Assembly: GCF_006636215.1 (NCBI RefSeq)
Contig: NZ_VIFM01000002.1
Location: 62,001-126,000, forward strand
From: Myxococcus llanfairpwllgwyngyllgogerychwyrndrobwllllantysiliogogogochensis
GTDB taxonomy: Bacteria > Myxococcota > Myxococcia > Myxococcales > Myxococcaceae
DNA: 64,000 nt
Reading direction: 5' to 3'
Shown one piece after another: positions 1 through 8,364 of the stretch (the first letter of the stretch is position 1; the number at the start of each line of letters is the position of its first letter). Both the position numbers and the translations under genes were made by a program. Under the pieces are notes generated by a model that was not told the DNA's origin, ran no database searches, and saw nothing but the letters and a program-made list of their open reading frames with translations.

Positions 1-64
1 GCTCGCCTCCTGGCGGCCGGTCTGCTACGGACGCGGGAGACTGAGTCGCAGGGGGGAGCACGAC

Positions 65-1279
65 ATGGCGGGGGCCGCGAAGGTGTCCGACCTCATTCTG
101 GACGAGGGCGCCAAGGGATGGAGTGTGCCCGTGGGAGGCCCGGGCCGTGCGGTGTGGGAGGCGCTGATGCAGGCAGCGGTGGATGTGGCGGTGCGGGCCT
201 ACGAGGACCTGTCGCCGGTGCAACGTGAGCGGGTGCTGGAGGAGTCCGGGAACGTGCCTGCCCAGGCGCGCTCGGCCCTGGTGGACGTGCTGCGGCGCGC
301 CCGGGACTTCGCGGGCGCGGCCCGTCTCCTGGAAGCCCAGGGCGCGGACGCGCAGGCCGCGGCGCTGCACGAGCAGGCGGGCGCGTTGATGCTGGCGGCC
401 GAGGCGTGGCTGCGCGCGGGAGAGCGGGCGCGCGCGGCGGCGGCCTTCGAGAGCGCGGGTGCGCTGGAGCGGGCCCTGGAGCTGTACCGCGCGCTCGACG
501 CGCGCGAGTCCATGGCCCAGTGCCTCACCCGACTGCAGCGTCCGCTGGAGGCCGCGGAGCTGTACCACGCGCTGGGCTACGCGCACGCGGAGCTGGAGGC
601 GCTGCGCGGCGTGCCGCCCGAGCATCCTCGACGGCGCGAGGCGGTGCTGCGCATGTGCGCGCTGCTCGACGAGCAGGGTGAATCCTGGCGCGCCCTGGTG
701 CTGCTGGCGGATGCGCGGCAGGAGTCCGCGGACGCGCGCGCGGACGAGGTGCTCCAGGCGGAGCACCTGCGCCTCTTGCGTCACCTGGGCCTGGGGGACG
801 GCACGTCCTCGTCCCACGAGTCCGCGCCCGTCACGGAGCGGGCGAGCGCCGCGCCCGACGGGTACGAGTACCTCAAGGCCATCCCCATCTTCGGCGAGCT
901 GGCGCTGGAGGACCTGAAGGACTTGTTCCGCATGGCGCAGCAGGTGGCCATCCCCGAGGACACCACGGTGCTGGAGAAGGGCGCGCGGGGCACGGGACTC
1001 CTGGTGCTGCTGGAGGGCACGGTGGACGTGTCCAGTGGTCCGGGCCTGGACGCTCGGCGGCTCAACACGCTGGGGCCGGGCGCGTGGCTGGGGGAAATCA
1101 GCCTCATCCTGGATGGTCCCACGTCCGCGCACGTGCGCTCACGCTCGGCCGTCCGGGCGCTGAGGGTGACTCGCGCGGACTTCCAGCACTACCTGGCCAC
1201 GCACGAGGCCGCGGCGCTGCGCATCTACCGGCTGTTCACCCACAACCTGGCGGAGCGGGTGCGCGCGCTGAGCGCCTAG
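65..1279 (+). CDS. Cyclic nucleotide-binding domain protein with helical repeat N-terminus
   Basis: A 404-residue cytoplasmic protein. Residues 1-270 are Ala/Leu/Arg-rich helices resembling TPR-type repeats (ARAAAAFESAGALERALELY). Residues about 275-395 form a CRP-like cNMP-binding fold, with the GAWLGEISLILDGPTSAHV segment where the phosphate-binding cassette should lie. The Arg that binds cyclic phosphate in the family (GE..L...PRxA) is replaced by Thr here, so cAMP binding is doubtful. There is no DNA-binding domain. The start is supported by a purine-rich GGGGGGAG seven bases upstream. The next gene starts 27 bp downstream and carries two more such domains, so they are probably co-transcribed. 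The role is inferred to be a regulatory or scaffold protein. Confidence 0.85.
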   Translation: MAGAAKVSDLILDEGAKGWSVPVGGPGRAVWEALMQAAVDVAVRAYEDLSPVQRERVLEESGNVPAQARSALVDVLRRARDFAGAARLLEAQGADAQAAALHEQAGALMLAAEAWLRAGERARAAAAFESAGALERALELYRALDARESMAQCLTRLQRPLEAAELYHALGYAHAELEALRGVPPEHPRRREAVLRMCALLDEQGESWRALVLLADARQESADARADEVLQAEHLRLLRHLGLGDGTSSSHESAPVTERASAAPDGYEYLKAIPIFGELALEDLKDLFRMAQQVAIPEDTTVLEKGARGTGLLVLLEGTVDVSSGPGLDARRLNTLGPGAWLGEISLILDGPTSAHVRSRSAVRALRVTRADFQHYLATHEAAALRIYRLFTHNLAERVRALSA

Positions 1280-1306
1280 GACCCGGGGTGGCGGTAGGAT
1301 GGCGGG

Positions 1307-2485
1307 ATGGCGGACATGCGTGGCGTGGGGAAGGCGCGGGCCGTGGAACTCGCGAGCCAGGGGAAGCTGGAGGAGGCGCTGGGGGAATACCAGGGCCTCT
1401 TGAAGTCCTCCCCTGACGACGCGGACGTGCGCCAGCGGGTGGCGGAGTTGCTGGAGTGGCTGGGCCGGACGGCCGACGCCGCGGCGGCCCACGAGACGGC
1501 GGCGCTGGCGTGGGCGAAGGTGGAGGAGCCCCTGCGCGCGGTGGCCGCGTGTGTCGCCCTGTCCCGGCTGGGTGCGTCCGACGCCGCGAAGCTGCGGTGC
1601 GCGCGGGCGCTGGCCGAGCGCTTCGCCCATTGTCCGGGGGTTGTCGCGGAGCGCCCCGTGCCGCTGTTCTCCCGGTTGAGCCGCGAGGACTTCGTGGCGC
1701 TGGTGGGCGTGCTGGAGGTGCGCGCCTTCTTCCCGGGCCAGGCGGTGGTGGAGGAGGGCGCGGCGGGCGCGTCCATGTTCGCGCTGGTGGAGGGCCGCGC
1801 GGAGGTGGTGCGCGCGCTGGAGGACGGTGCGCGCGGCGTGGTGGGCACGGTGGTGCCCGGGGACTTCTTCGGAGAGCTGGCGCTGGTGTCCGAGGGGCCC
1901 AGGCTGGCCAGCGTGGTGGCCACCGAGCGCGCCGTGTTGCTGGAGTTGACGCGCGCGAGCCTGACGGCGGTGGCCGTGCGTCACCCGGGCGTGGGCGAGG
2001 TGCTGGAGGACTTCTACCGACGGCGACTGGTGGACAACCTGCTGCGCAGCAATCCGCTGCTCAGTCGGCTCACGGCGGAGCAGAAGGCGGCGCTCTCCCA
2101 CGACTTCATGCTGCGCGCGGTGGCGCCCGACGAGGTGCTGCTGGCGCAGGGCCAGCCGGGGGATGCCTTCTACGTGTTGCTGCGGGGCCGGTGCACGCCG
2201 TGGCTGGAGCAGCCGGGTGGGCGGCGCATGCCGCTCACGGAGCTGAGAGAGGGGGATGTGTTTGGTGAAATCTCCCTGCTCTTGGACAAGCCGGTGTCCG
2301 CGACGGTGCGCGCGGATGTGAAGGGCGTGGTGTTGCGGCTGCCGCGCGCCGCCTTCGAGAAGCACCTGCTCAGCCAGCCCGGCATGAAGGGGCTGCTCAT
2401 GCGCATGGGCACGGAGCGGCTGCAGAACTCCGCGCGCGTGCTGGCCTCCGGCCGCGTGCTGCACGACGGGGATTTGCGCGTCTGA
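1307..2485 (+). CDS. Protein with tandem cyclic nucleotide-binding domains
   Basis: A 392-residue protein. A short TPR-like N-terminus (about residues 1-110) is followed by two cNMP-binding folds, about 115-240 (PGDFFGELALVSEGPRLASV) and 250-375 (EGDVFGEISLLLDKPVSATV). The first cassette keeps the Arg after Pro expected for cyclic-nucleotide contact; the second does not, so the second is probably structural. There is no helix-turn-helix or catalytic domain. It lies 27 bp after a related gene, and the pair looks like a tandem duplication with domain gain. A strong convergent terminator follows. Whether either protein binds cAMP or cGMP cannot be decided from sequence alone. Confidence 0.85.
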   Translation: MADMRGVGKARAVELASQGKLEEALGEYQGLLKSSPDDADVRQRVAELLEWLGRTADAAAAHETAALAWAKVEEPLRAVAACVALSRLGASDAAKLRCARALAERFAHCPGVVAERPVPLFSRLSREDFVALVGVLEVRAFFPGQAVVEEGAAGASMFALVEGRAEVVRALEDGARGVVGTVVPGDFFGELALVSEGPRLASVVATERAVLLELTRASLTAVAVRHPGVGEVLEDFYRRRLVDNLLRSNPLLSRLTAEQKAALSHDFMLRAVAPDEVLLAQGQPGDAFYVLLRGRCTPWLEQPGGRRMPLTELREGDVFGEISLLLDKPVSATVRADVKGVVLRLPRAAFEKHLLSQPGMKGLLMRMGTERLQNSARVLASGRVLHDGDLRV

Positions 2486-2516
2486 GCCGGGCCGTGGTGC
2501 GTGCCCTGGAAATGAC

Positions 2517-2551
2517 AACGCCCGGGCCCCCATGAGGGAGACCCGGGCGTT
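2517..2551. terminator. Bidirectional terminator between convergent genes
   Basis: A 10-bp perfect inverted repeat, AACGCCCGGG and CCCGGGCGTT, with a 15-base loop. It sits between the end of the + strand cNMP gene (2485) and the end of the - strand fadL-like gene (2597). GC-rich stems with a short T run on one side fit intrinsic termination in both directions. Confidence 0.7.
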
Positions 2552-2596
2552 TGGGACTTCCGGCTCGCGGTGAGGCGGGCCGGAGGTGTCAGCCGA

Positions 2597-3790
2597 CTAC
2601 ATCGAGTAGCCGAGCGTCAGACCGAACACGTGCGCGGAGCCGTTGTACGTGCCGGAGATGCCCGGCGCGGAGCTCTCGTTGTCGGCCAGGCTGACGAACT
2701 GGTAGCCGAAGTCCGCGCGCAGCGAGTTCCAACGGTAACCCGCGCCCACGGAGACGCCGAAGCGGTCCGCGTCCGGGAGGTCCGGGGTCAGCGTGCCGCC
2801 AGGACCCGGAGCCGGGTCCAGGATGAGGCCGGCGCGGACCTGGAGAGCGGGCGTCACGCCGTACTCGGCACCCAGGTGGTAGTTCCACTTGGCGCGCCAG
2901 CGCTTGGGCAGCGGGTTGTTGATGGCCGGGTTCTCCGGGAACTCGATGGCGAGCTCCTGGAACGAGGACCAGTCCACCCAGTTGGCGTCGAACGCAATCG
3001 TCAGGTTCTCCAACGGGGTGACAGCCAGACCCCACGCCACCGTCGCGGGCAGCGTGACGTCACCTTCCACCGGACCGTCCGGCAGACGCGACTGGAACTC
3101 CGCGGGCACGTTCTGGAAGTCCGCGTTGCCCTTGAAGGTCAGGTCCGCGGAGCTGCGGTAGTGCAGGCCCATGGTGACCCACTTGGGCAGCAGCACCGCC
3201 TGCACGCCCAGGTTGTAGCCCACGCCCCACGACGCGCCGCCCAGGTGCACCTGGCCTTCGCTTTCGACGAAGCCCAGCGCGCGCTTGAGCTCCAGCGTGC
3301 CGCGGTAGATGTTCAGACCCGCGCCGACGCGGAACCGCTCGTGGAGCTGGTACGCCGCGGTGGGGTTGATGTTGTAGACGGCCATGGCCGACTCCTGGGC
3401 CTTGAAGCGGCCCACGAAGTCATCCACCCAGCGGCTGTTCGCGCCGAACGGCGTGTACACGCCCACGCCGACCGCGAAGCGGTCGAAGGGCTTGTACACG
3501 GCGAACAGGTGCGGAGGAGGCGACAGCGTCGTCTTCTGGCCCTGCTCGGTTCCGTTCACCGGGGTGAACTTGATGCCGGGGAGGATGCCGGTGTCGCCAA
3601 TCTGCACGTCCAGCTTGTTCACACCCAGGATGTTCGCGGCGTTCGAGTAGATGGCGGACGAGTCGTCCAGCCACGCGGCCGCCGCGTTGCCCATGCCCGT
3701 GGAGCGGGCGCTCTGGGTGTTGATCTGGAAGCCGGCGGCCTGGGAGGAACCCGCGGCCAGCAGCGCTACGAGGGACAGTGTCTTCTTCAT
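2597..3790 (-). CDS. FadL/OmpP1-family outer membrane transport protein
   Basis: A 397-residue barrel. The N-terminal signal peptide (KKTLSLVALLAAGSSQA) is followed by the FadL hallmark AGFQINTQSARSTGMGNAAA. Alternating hydrophobic strands and a C-terminal GYSM with an aromatic near the end fit an outer membrane beta-barrel. FadL proteins move long-chain fatty acids or other hydrophobic molecules across the outer membrane. Two starts are possible, ATG at 3799 (MTHMKK) or 3790 (MKK). The AGGGG ribosome site sits right against the first and at good spacing to the second, so 3790 was chosen. It lies directly downstream of a lipase-like lipoprotein gene, so release and uptake of fatty acids may be coupled (inference). 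Confidence 0.9.
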   Translation of the reverse strand: MKKTLSLVALLAAGSSQAAGFQINTQSARSTGMGNAAAAWLDDSSAIYSNAANILGVNKLDVQIGDTGILPGIKFTPVNGTEQGQKTTLSPPPHLFAVYKPFDRFAVGVGVYTPFGANSRWVDDFVGRFKAQESAMAVYNINPTAAYQLHERFRVGAGLNIYRGTLELKRALGFVESEGQVHLGGASWGVGYNLGVQAVLLPKWVTMGLHYRSSADLTFKGNADFQNVPAEFQSRLPDGPVEGDVTLPATVAWGLAVTPLENLTIAFDANWVDWSSFQELAIEFPENPAINNPLPKRWRAKWNYHLGAEYGVTPALQVRAGLILDPAPGPGGTLTPDLPDADRFGVSVGAGYRWNSLRADFGYQFVSLADNESSAPGISGTYNGSAHVFGLTLGYSM

Positions 3791-3817
3791 GTGAGTCATT
3801 CCCCTGAGTCCTGTCCG

Positions 3818-6700
3818 TTACGGAGTGGCCGCGTCGCCCGTGTTGAAGAAGTTGACGACCTGGGCCTGAGCCGTGTCGCGCACGGACTTCAGGAACGGGT
3901 TGCCCGGGTCAGACGGGTCGGAGATGAGCAGGAACACGTGGCGCGTCTGCGTGGGCAGCAGGTCGACTTCCGCCATGTAGCTCTGCACCGTGCGGGTGCT
4001 GTCGCGGTTGGCCGCGGCGATGAGCCCTTGCGTCACGGGGTTCGGAATCACCTCGTCACCCTCGATGTACTGGATGAACGCCTCGCGCTCGGCGGGAGCA
4101 CCCTCCAGGTTCTCCAGCTTCCAGCCGTAGTTGCGAGGAGCGGCGGGGTCCAGGATGGTGCGAGCCAGGACGATGAACTCGTCGAAGGCCGGGGTGCCGG
4201 AGACGCGGCCCACGGACTCCAGGAAGCCCAGGAAGCCCTCGCGGCGAGCGACGAACGTCGGGTTGACGGACGTCAGGAGGGTGTCCACCAGGTCACCGCC
4301 CGGGACGTTGAGGACGGTGCGGCGCACGCGCGTGTTGACGGACGCGGACAGGGCACCCTGGAAGCCGCCCAGGCTCTGACCCACGTAGTCCACCGTGGCG
4401 GCGTTGAGCGTGGCGCCCGGGACGACGGTGCCCAGCTGCGTGCGCAGGCCGTCGCTGGCCAGCACGCGGGTGAGCTGCGAGAAGTCCACCACGTGGTGGC
4501 GGAAGTTGTCGCGCGTGGCGAACAGGTTGGTGAGGTTGAGGAAGTTCCAGCTGGAGACGAGCGGCGGGGACGACGCGGACGCGCGGCGGAAGTCGCCGCC
4601 CTCGCACTTGGCCGTCGTCACGCTGCACACGCCCTGGCCGGCAGCCTGGCACGCCAGGTCGCCACCCGCCTGCGGGTTGCAGGCGTTGGGCGACGCGGAG
4701 ATGCAGCGGCCGTACGTGGGGCTGTTGGCCGTCACGTCACAGGTGGAGCCGGTGGCGCAGGCCTGGTCCGGGGTGGTGATGGAGCCCAGCCCCGACGCGG
4801 CGGTGATGCCCGCGCAGCTGGTGCGCTCGCCGTGGAGCACGGTGTCCATGGCGGCCACCGCGTAGCCAGCCTCGTTGAGCTTGTTGACGATGGGGAGCAC
4901 GGAGGTGCGGTTGCTGCCCAGTCCGTGACCGAAGACGACGACCTTGTAGCCGGTGGCCGGAGGCGCCGAGGCGGGCAGGAACAGCCAGAACGGGATGTGG
5001 TCCAGGCGCGTGGGACGCAGGGGGTTGAGCGCGCCGTTGACGTCGTCCAGCAGGATGGGCGACAGGAACGCGCCGACCAGGGCCTTGCCCACGTGCGGGT
5101 GCTCCAGGCCGTTGGCGTCCATGGCGCCGGTGAGCTGGGCCGTCTGGTCCACCATGTACAGCGGCGTGGTGGGCACCGGGGTGGGCGCCTGGTTGAGCTG
5201 GGCCAGCACGGTGTGGGTGCTCTGCGTGGTGAACGTCCACGCGAGCAGCACGTCCTTGCGTTCAATCTTGAAGTTCGCGGCCAGGCTGTCGAACAGCGGC
5301 TTCATGCCCGCGCGGATGGGCTCCAGCGCGGCGGCGGTGCCGTCCGGCACCGCGGCGACCTGGCTCTTGCCGTCGACGAACAGCGGCGACGACAGGCGCA
5401 TCAGGGCCTGGGGACCGGTGGCGGCGACGAAGTTGCCCTTCTCGTCCTTGGCGCCACGCAGGAGGATGACCGCGTACTGGGTGGCGGGGTCGAGCGGAAC
5501 CTCGGGGATGATCTGCAGCTGCTGGGGCGCGGGGTCCGCGGCGCTGCCATCGCGCTTCCGGCTGGAGGCGCAGTTGAGGCACACCTTGACCTTGGGCGTG
5601 GTTCCGCCCGGGGTCAGCTTGACGAACAGCAGCTCCTTGCCCAGCCGGACGGTGTTCATGTCCAGCTTGGCGTCATTGTCGATGACGCCGCGGGTGGCGC
5701 TGTTCTCGGAGATGATGGTCGCCGTCGTGGACCAGCCGTCCAGCGTGTTCAGGCCCTTGATGAGGTCCTGCACCGTGCCGGCCGTGGGGGGCACGGGCAG
5801 GTTCAGGTGCGCCGCCGCCGTGGCCGTCTTCGGCGTGCGCAGCAGGTCGTTGGGGAAGGGGATGGTGCTGGTGCTCGGATCGAACGTCGCTTCCGGCTGG
5901 TTCAGGATGGAGAAGGTCCACGCCAGGACGATGTCGTCGCGGTTGACGGAGAACTTCGCCGACACCGCGTTGAGGACGTCCTTGTAGCCCAGGCGCAGCT
6001 GCTCCAGGCGCTTGGCGCTGTTGAGCTGGTCCGCCAGGCGCTCGGCCGGGTCGGTCTTGATGGACGGCAGCAGCTCCGTGTTGAGGCGGCAGTCCGGGGA
6101 CGCCAGGTCCTGACCAGGACAGGTGACGAGCGGCTCGCGCGAGCTGGCGAAGGACCAGGTGGCCGAGGCGATGATGGGCTTGTCCTGGTTGGTCCTCACG
6201 CCATCCTTGCCACCGATGATGGCCACCGCGTAGCGGCCACCCTTGGGCCAGCCCTGCGGCTGCGGCGGGATGACGGTGATCTGGTTGGTCTCCGGGCGGT
6301 AGCCGATGGTCGCCGTGACGGGCTTCGCCAGCTCCGTGCCCTCGTAGAGGTCGATGACCTTGACCGTGTCCGAGTTGACCGTCGCCGGGTTCAGGTCCTT
6401 CACCAGCGTCGTGGCGATCGCGGACGTCGGGAAGCCATTGAGCGTGTTGAGGTAGTCCCGGGTGAACTCCTGCTCGGCTGCCGGCGCCTTCGGGTTGATG
6501 GGCGCCGCGACGATGTTCGAGCCATCCGGCAACTTGGCGATGGCCAGGTCATTCGGAGACGGCACGACAGCCGGAGACGCCGAGGGGTCGAACTCCGCCA
6601 CGACGACATCCGCCGCGTTCGGAGGTGGGTCCTGCGCGATGTCTGGATCACACGCTACCGTGCCCAGGGCCAGGGCCCCGAGGAACAACGCCTTTTTCAT
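3818..6700 (-). CDS. Large lipase-like lipoprotein (bacterial virulence-factor lipase family)
   Basis: A 960-residue protein with a lipoprotein signal (FLGALALGTVAC, lipidated Cys17). The first half has two Ig-like repeats of the kind found before bacterial surface lipases, each with a VLAWTF core (LAWTFSILNQ and LAWTFTTQST). The second half is an alpha/beta hydrolase: an oxyanion segment VVFGHGLGSN, then the nucleophile elbow YVGQSLGG (GxSxG). Expected activity is lipase/esterase at the cell surface. The start is backed by GGAGGGGG nine bases upstream. The FadL-like gene starts about 28 bp downstream on the same strand, so the pair is probably an operon. The substrate is not determined. Confidence 0.85.
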   Translation of the reverse strand: MKKALFLGALALGTVACDPDIAQDPPPNAADVVVAEFDPSASPAVVPSPNDLAIAKLPDGSNIVAAPINPKAPAAEQEFTRDYLNTLNGFPTSAIATTLVKDLNPATVNSDTVKVIDLYEGTELAKPVTATIGYRPETNQITVIPPQPQGWPKGGRYAVAIIGGKDGVRTNQDKPIIASATWSFASSREPLVTCPGQDLASPDCRLNTELLPSIKTDPAERLADQLNSAKRLEQLRLGYKDVLNAVSAKFSVNRDDIVLAWTFSILNQPEATFDPSTSTIPFPNDLLRTPKTATAAAHLNLPVPPTAGTVQDLIKGLNTLDGWSTTATIISENSATRGVIDNDAKLDMNTVRLGKELLFVKLTPGGTTPKVKVCLNCASSRKRDGSAADPAPQQLQIIPEVPLDPATQYAVILLRGAKDEKGNFVAATGPQALMRLSSPLFVDGKSQVAAVPDGTAAALEPIRAGMKPLFDSLAANFKIERKDVLLAWTFTTQSTHTVLAQLNQAPTPVPTTPLYMVDQTAQLTGAMDANGLEHPHVGKALVGAFLSPILLDDVNGALNPLRPTRLDHIPFWLFLPASAPPATGYKVVVFGHGLGSNRTSVLPIVNKLNEAGYAVAAMDTVLHGERTSCAGITAASGLGSITTPDQACATGSTCDVTANSPTYGRCISASPNACNPQAGGDLACQAAGQGVCSVTTAKCEGGDFRRASASSPPLVSSWNFLNLTNLFATRDNFRHHVVDFSQLTRVLASDGLRTQLGTVVPGATLNAATVDYVGQSLGGFQGALSASVNTRVRRTVLNVPGGDLVDTLLTSVNPTFVARREGFLGFLESVGRVSGTPAFDEFIVLARTILDPAAPRNYGWKLENLEGAPAEREAFIQYIEGDEVIPNPVTQGLIAAANRDSTRTVQSYMAEVDLLPTQTRHVFLLISDPSDPGNPFLKSVRDTAQAQVVNFFNTGDAATP

Positions 6701-6892
6701 GGGTACAACCCCCTCCGAGTCCAGGTTTGGACTTCAGGACTAGGTGACAGCCGCGTGGCGTACCACGTCCGTGGGTTGGCCGGAAGCGACGGGACTTGAC
6801 GCGTTGTGTCACTCATGCATCAGCGTATGCGGGAGTGGCACAGACTGTCTTTGACACACTGCGCTGGAGCCAATCACCGGTACGCTGAGCGG

Positions 6893-7417
6893 ATGAACCG
6901 ACTGCTGAGTGTGCTGGTGATGTGCATGGCGATGGCGGCGTCCGCGGAGGAGGCCGGAGGGCTGGCGTGGACGGCGCCGGCGGAGTGGGCGGCGCAGGGC
7001 GAGCGGCCGATGCGCGCGGCGACGTACAAGCTGCCGGCGGCGAAGGGGGACACGGAGGGCGGGGAGCTGGCGGTCTTCTACTTCGGGCAGGGGCAGGGCG
7101 GCGCGGTGGACGCCAACGTGAAGCGGTGGCTGGGCCAGTTCCAGACGGCGGAGGGCAAGCCGGTGGACAAGGTCGCGAAGACGAAGACGGAGAAGCTCAA
7201 CGGGATGCCGGTGACGACCGTGGACGTGAAGGGCACGTACATGGGCGGCGGGCCGATGATGGGCCCCTCCACGCCGAAGCCCGGCTTCCGTCTGCTGGGC
7301 GCGATTGTGGAAGGCCCCGAGGGCGCCCTCTTCTTCAAGCTGACGGGCCCGGAGAAGACGGTGGCGGCCTCGGAGAAGTCCTTCCGCAAGCTGTTGGAGT
7401 CGGTGAAGAAGAAGTAG
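6893..7417 (+). CDS. Secreted hypothetical protein
   Basis: A 174-residue protein with a signal peptide (LLSVLVMCMAMAASA) and a compact mature domain of about 150 residues that includes WTAPAEW, VKRWLGQFQ and a C-terminal SEKSFRKLLESVK. The pattern is typical of small periplasmic proteins with a 'GPEKTV...F..ll.Sv' ending, but no family is recognised with certainty. ATG 6893 was preferred over an upstream ATG at 6806 because the signal peptide begins there. It is divergent from the lipase operon and convergent with the OmpA-like gene; the two stop codons are adjacent. Confidence 0.75.
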   Translation: MNRLLSVLVMCMAMAASAEEAGGLAWTAPAEWAAQGERPMRAATYKLPAAKGDTEGGELAVFYFGQGQGGAVDANVKRWLGQFQTAEGKPVDKVAKTKTEKLNGMPVTTVDVKGTYMGGGPMMGPSTPKPGFRLLGAIVEGPEGALFFKLTGPEKTVAASEKSFRKLLESVKKK

Positions 7418-8233
7418 CTAGCGGCTGTCCCGGGCCGTCTTCAGGGCGGCCTTCTTCGCGGGCAGCTCTGGAATCAGCAGCACCTCGATGCGCCGGTTGC
7501 GCGCGCGGCCCTGAGGGGTGGCGTTGGCCGACACCGGCCGCGTCTCTCCGTAGCCCGCGGCGATCATCCGGCGCGAGCGCACCCCGCCATGCTCCTCCAG
7601 GAAGCGCACCACGTTGACGGCGCGCGCCACGGACAGCTCCCAGTTGGTGGGGAAGGTGGCCTGCAGCTTCTGCGACGGCGGCGAGTCATCCGTGTGGCCC
7701 GACACCTGGATGGCCTTGTCATCCACCTTGGCGAGCACGCCGCCCAGCCGCTTGAGGACCTCCTGGCCGCGCTTGCTGATGCTCGCGTCGCCGGAGTCGA
7801 AGAGCACCTTGTCCACCAGGTCCACCTGGATGCGGCCCTTGGCTTGGGACAGCTTGATGGCGCCTTCGGCGATCTCCGACTTCATCTTGTCCTGGAGGTC
7901 GTCATAGGTGTCCTTGAGCTTGGCCAGCTCCGCCTCCTGCTCCTGCACCGTCTGGGAGAGCTGCTCCTTCTCCGTGCTGAGCTGCTCCTTCTCCGACGAC
8001 AGCTTCGCGTGCTCCGTCTCCAGCGCCGCGAGCTTCTCCTCCGCCTGCTTGCGCGCGGCCTCCGCGTCACGCGCGCGCGCCGTGGCCTCGTCCGCCGCCT
8101 TGCGCGCCTCTTCCGCTTGCGCCTGCGACTGCGCCGAGCCTCGGTGCGCCAGGTACAGCACTCCGCCCGCCAGCAGCACCACCAGCACCGTCACCAGCCA
8201 GGGCACCCAGGCCCGCCCTCGCTCCGCTTGCAT
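7418..8233 (-). CDS. OmpA/MotB-family peptidoglycan-binding protein with coiled coil
   Basis: A 271-residue protein. One membrane anchor (residues about 10-28, VPWLVTVLVVLLAGGVLYLA) leads to a long coiled coil (30-120, repeated EKEQLS). The OmpA C-terminal domain follows (about 135-260: VLFDSGDASISKRG, VSGHTDDSP, LSVARAVNVVRFL, GYGETRPVSAN, NRRIEVLLIPE). It resembles MotB-type or gliding-related proteins that anchor inner-membrane machines to the cell wall. The start was moved to ATG 8233 because GGGAGG lies five bases upstream. No motA-like partner lies next to it. Confidence 0.88.
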   Translation of the reverse strand: MQAERGRAWVPWLVTVLVVLLAGGVLYLAHRGSAQSQAQAEEARKAADEATARARDAEAARKQAEEKLAALETEHAKLSSEKEQLSTEKEQLSQTVQEQEAELAKLKDTYDDLQDKMKSEIAEGAIKLSQAKGRIQVDLVDKVLFDSGDASISKRGQEVLKRLGGVLAKVDDKAIQVSGHTDDSPPSQKLQATFPTNWELSVARAVNVVRFLEEHGGVRSRRMIAAGYGETRPVSANATPQGRARNRRIEVLLIPELPAKKAALKTARDSR

Positions 8234-8275
8234 CAAGACCTCCCAGGGGGATGTATGCGAGCCACCGTAACGACG

Positions 8276-8308
8276 GCACCCGGGTGCGCCTCAAGGCGCC
8301 CCGGGTGC
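8276..8308 (-). terminator. Terminator after the patatin gene
   Basis: A long GC-rich hairpin: GCACCCGG pairs with CCGGGTGC and an inner GCGCC/GGCGC helix closes a TCAA tetraloop. It lies between the end of the patatin gene (8365) and the start of the next - strand gene (8233), as expected for the patatin transcript. Confidence 0.6.
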
Positions 8309-8364
8309 GTGAAGGTATCTGGAGGTTCAACCTTGCAGCAGGGGCGCAAGCCCCACACGGTGTG

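Noticed and set aside
1-44. Possible 3' end of an upstream gene, stop TGA at 42-44
   Set aside because: Fourteen codons are too few to support a call.
2570-6799. 1409-codon open frame on the + strand
   Set aside because: It is the antisense of the fadL-like and lipase genes, lacks signals, and has shadow-like Arg/Val/Gly composition caused by GC-rich codon bias.
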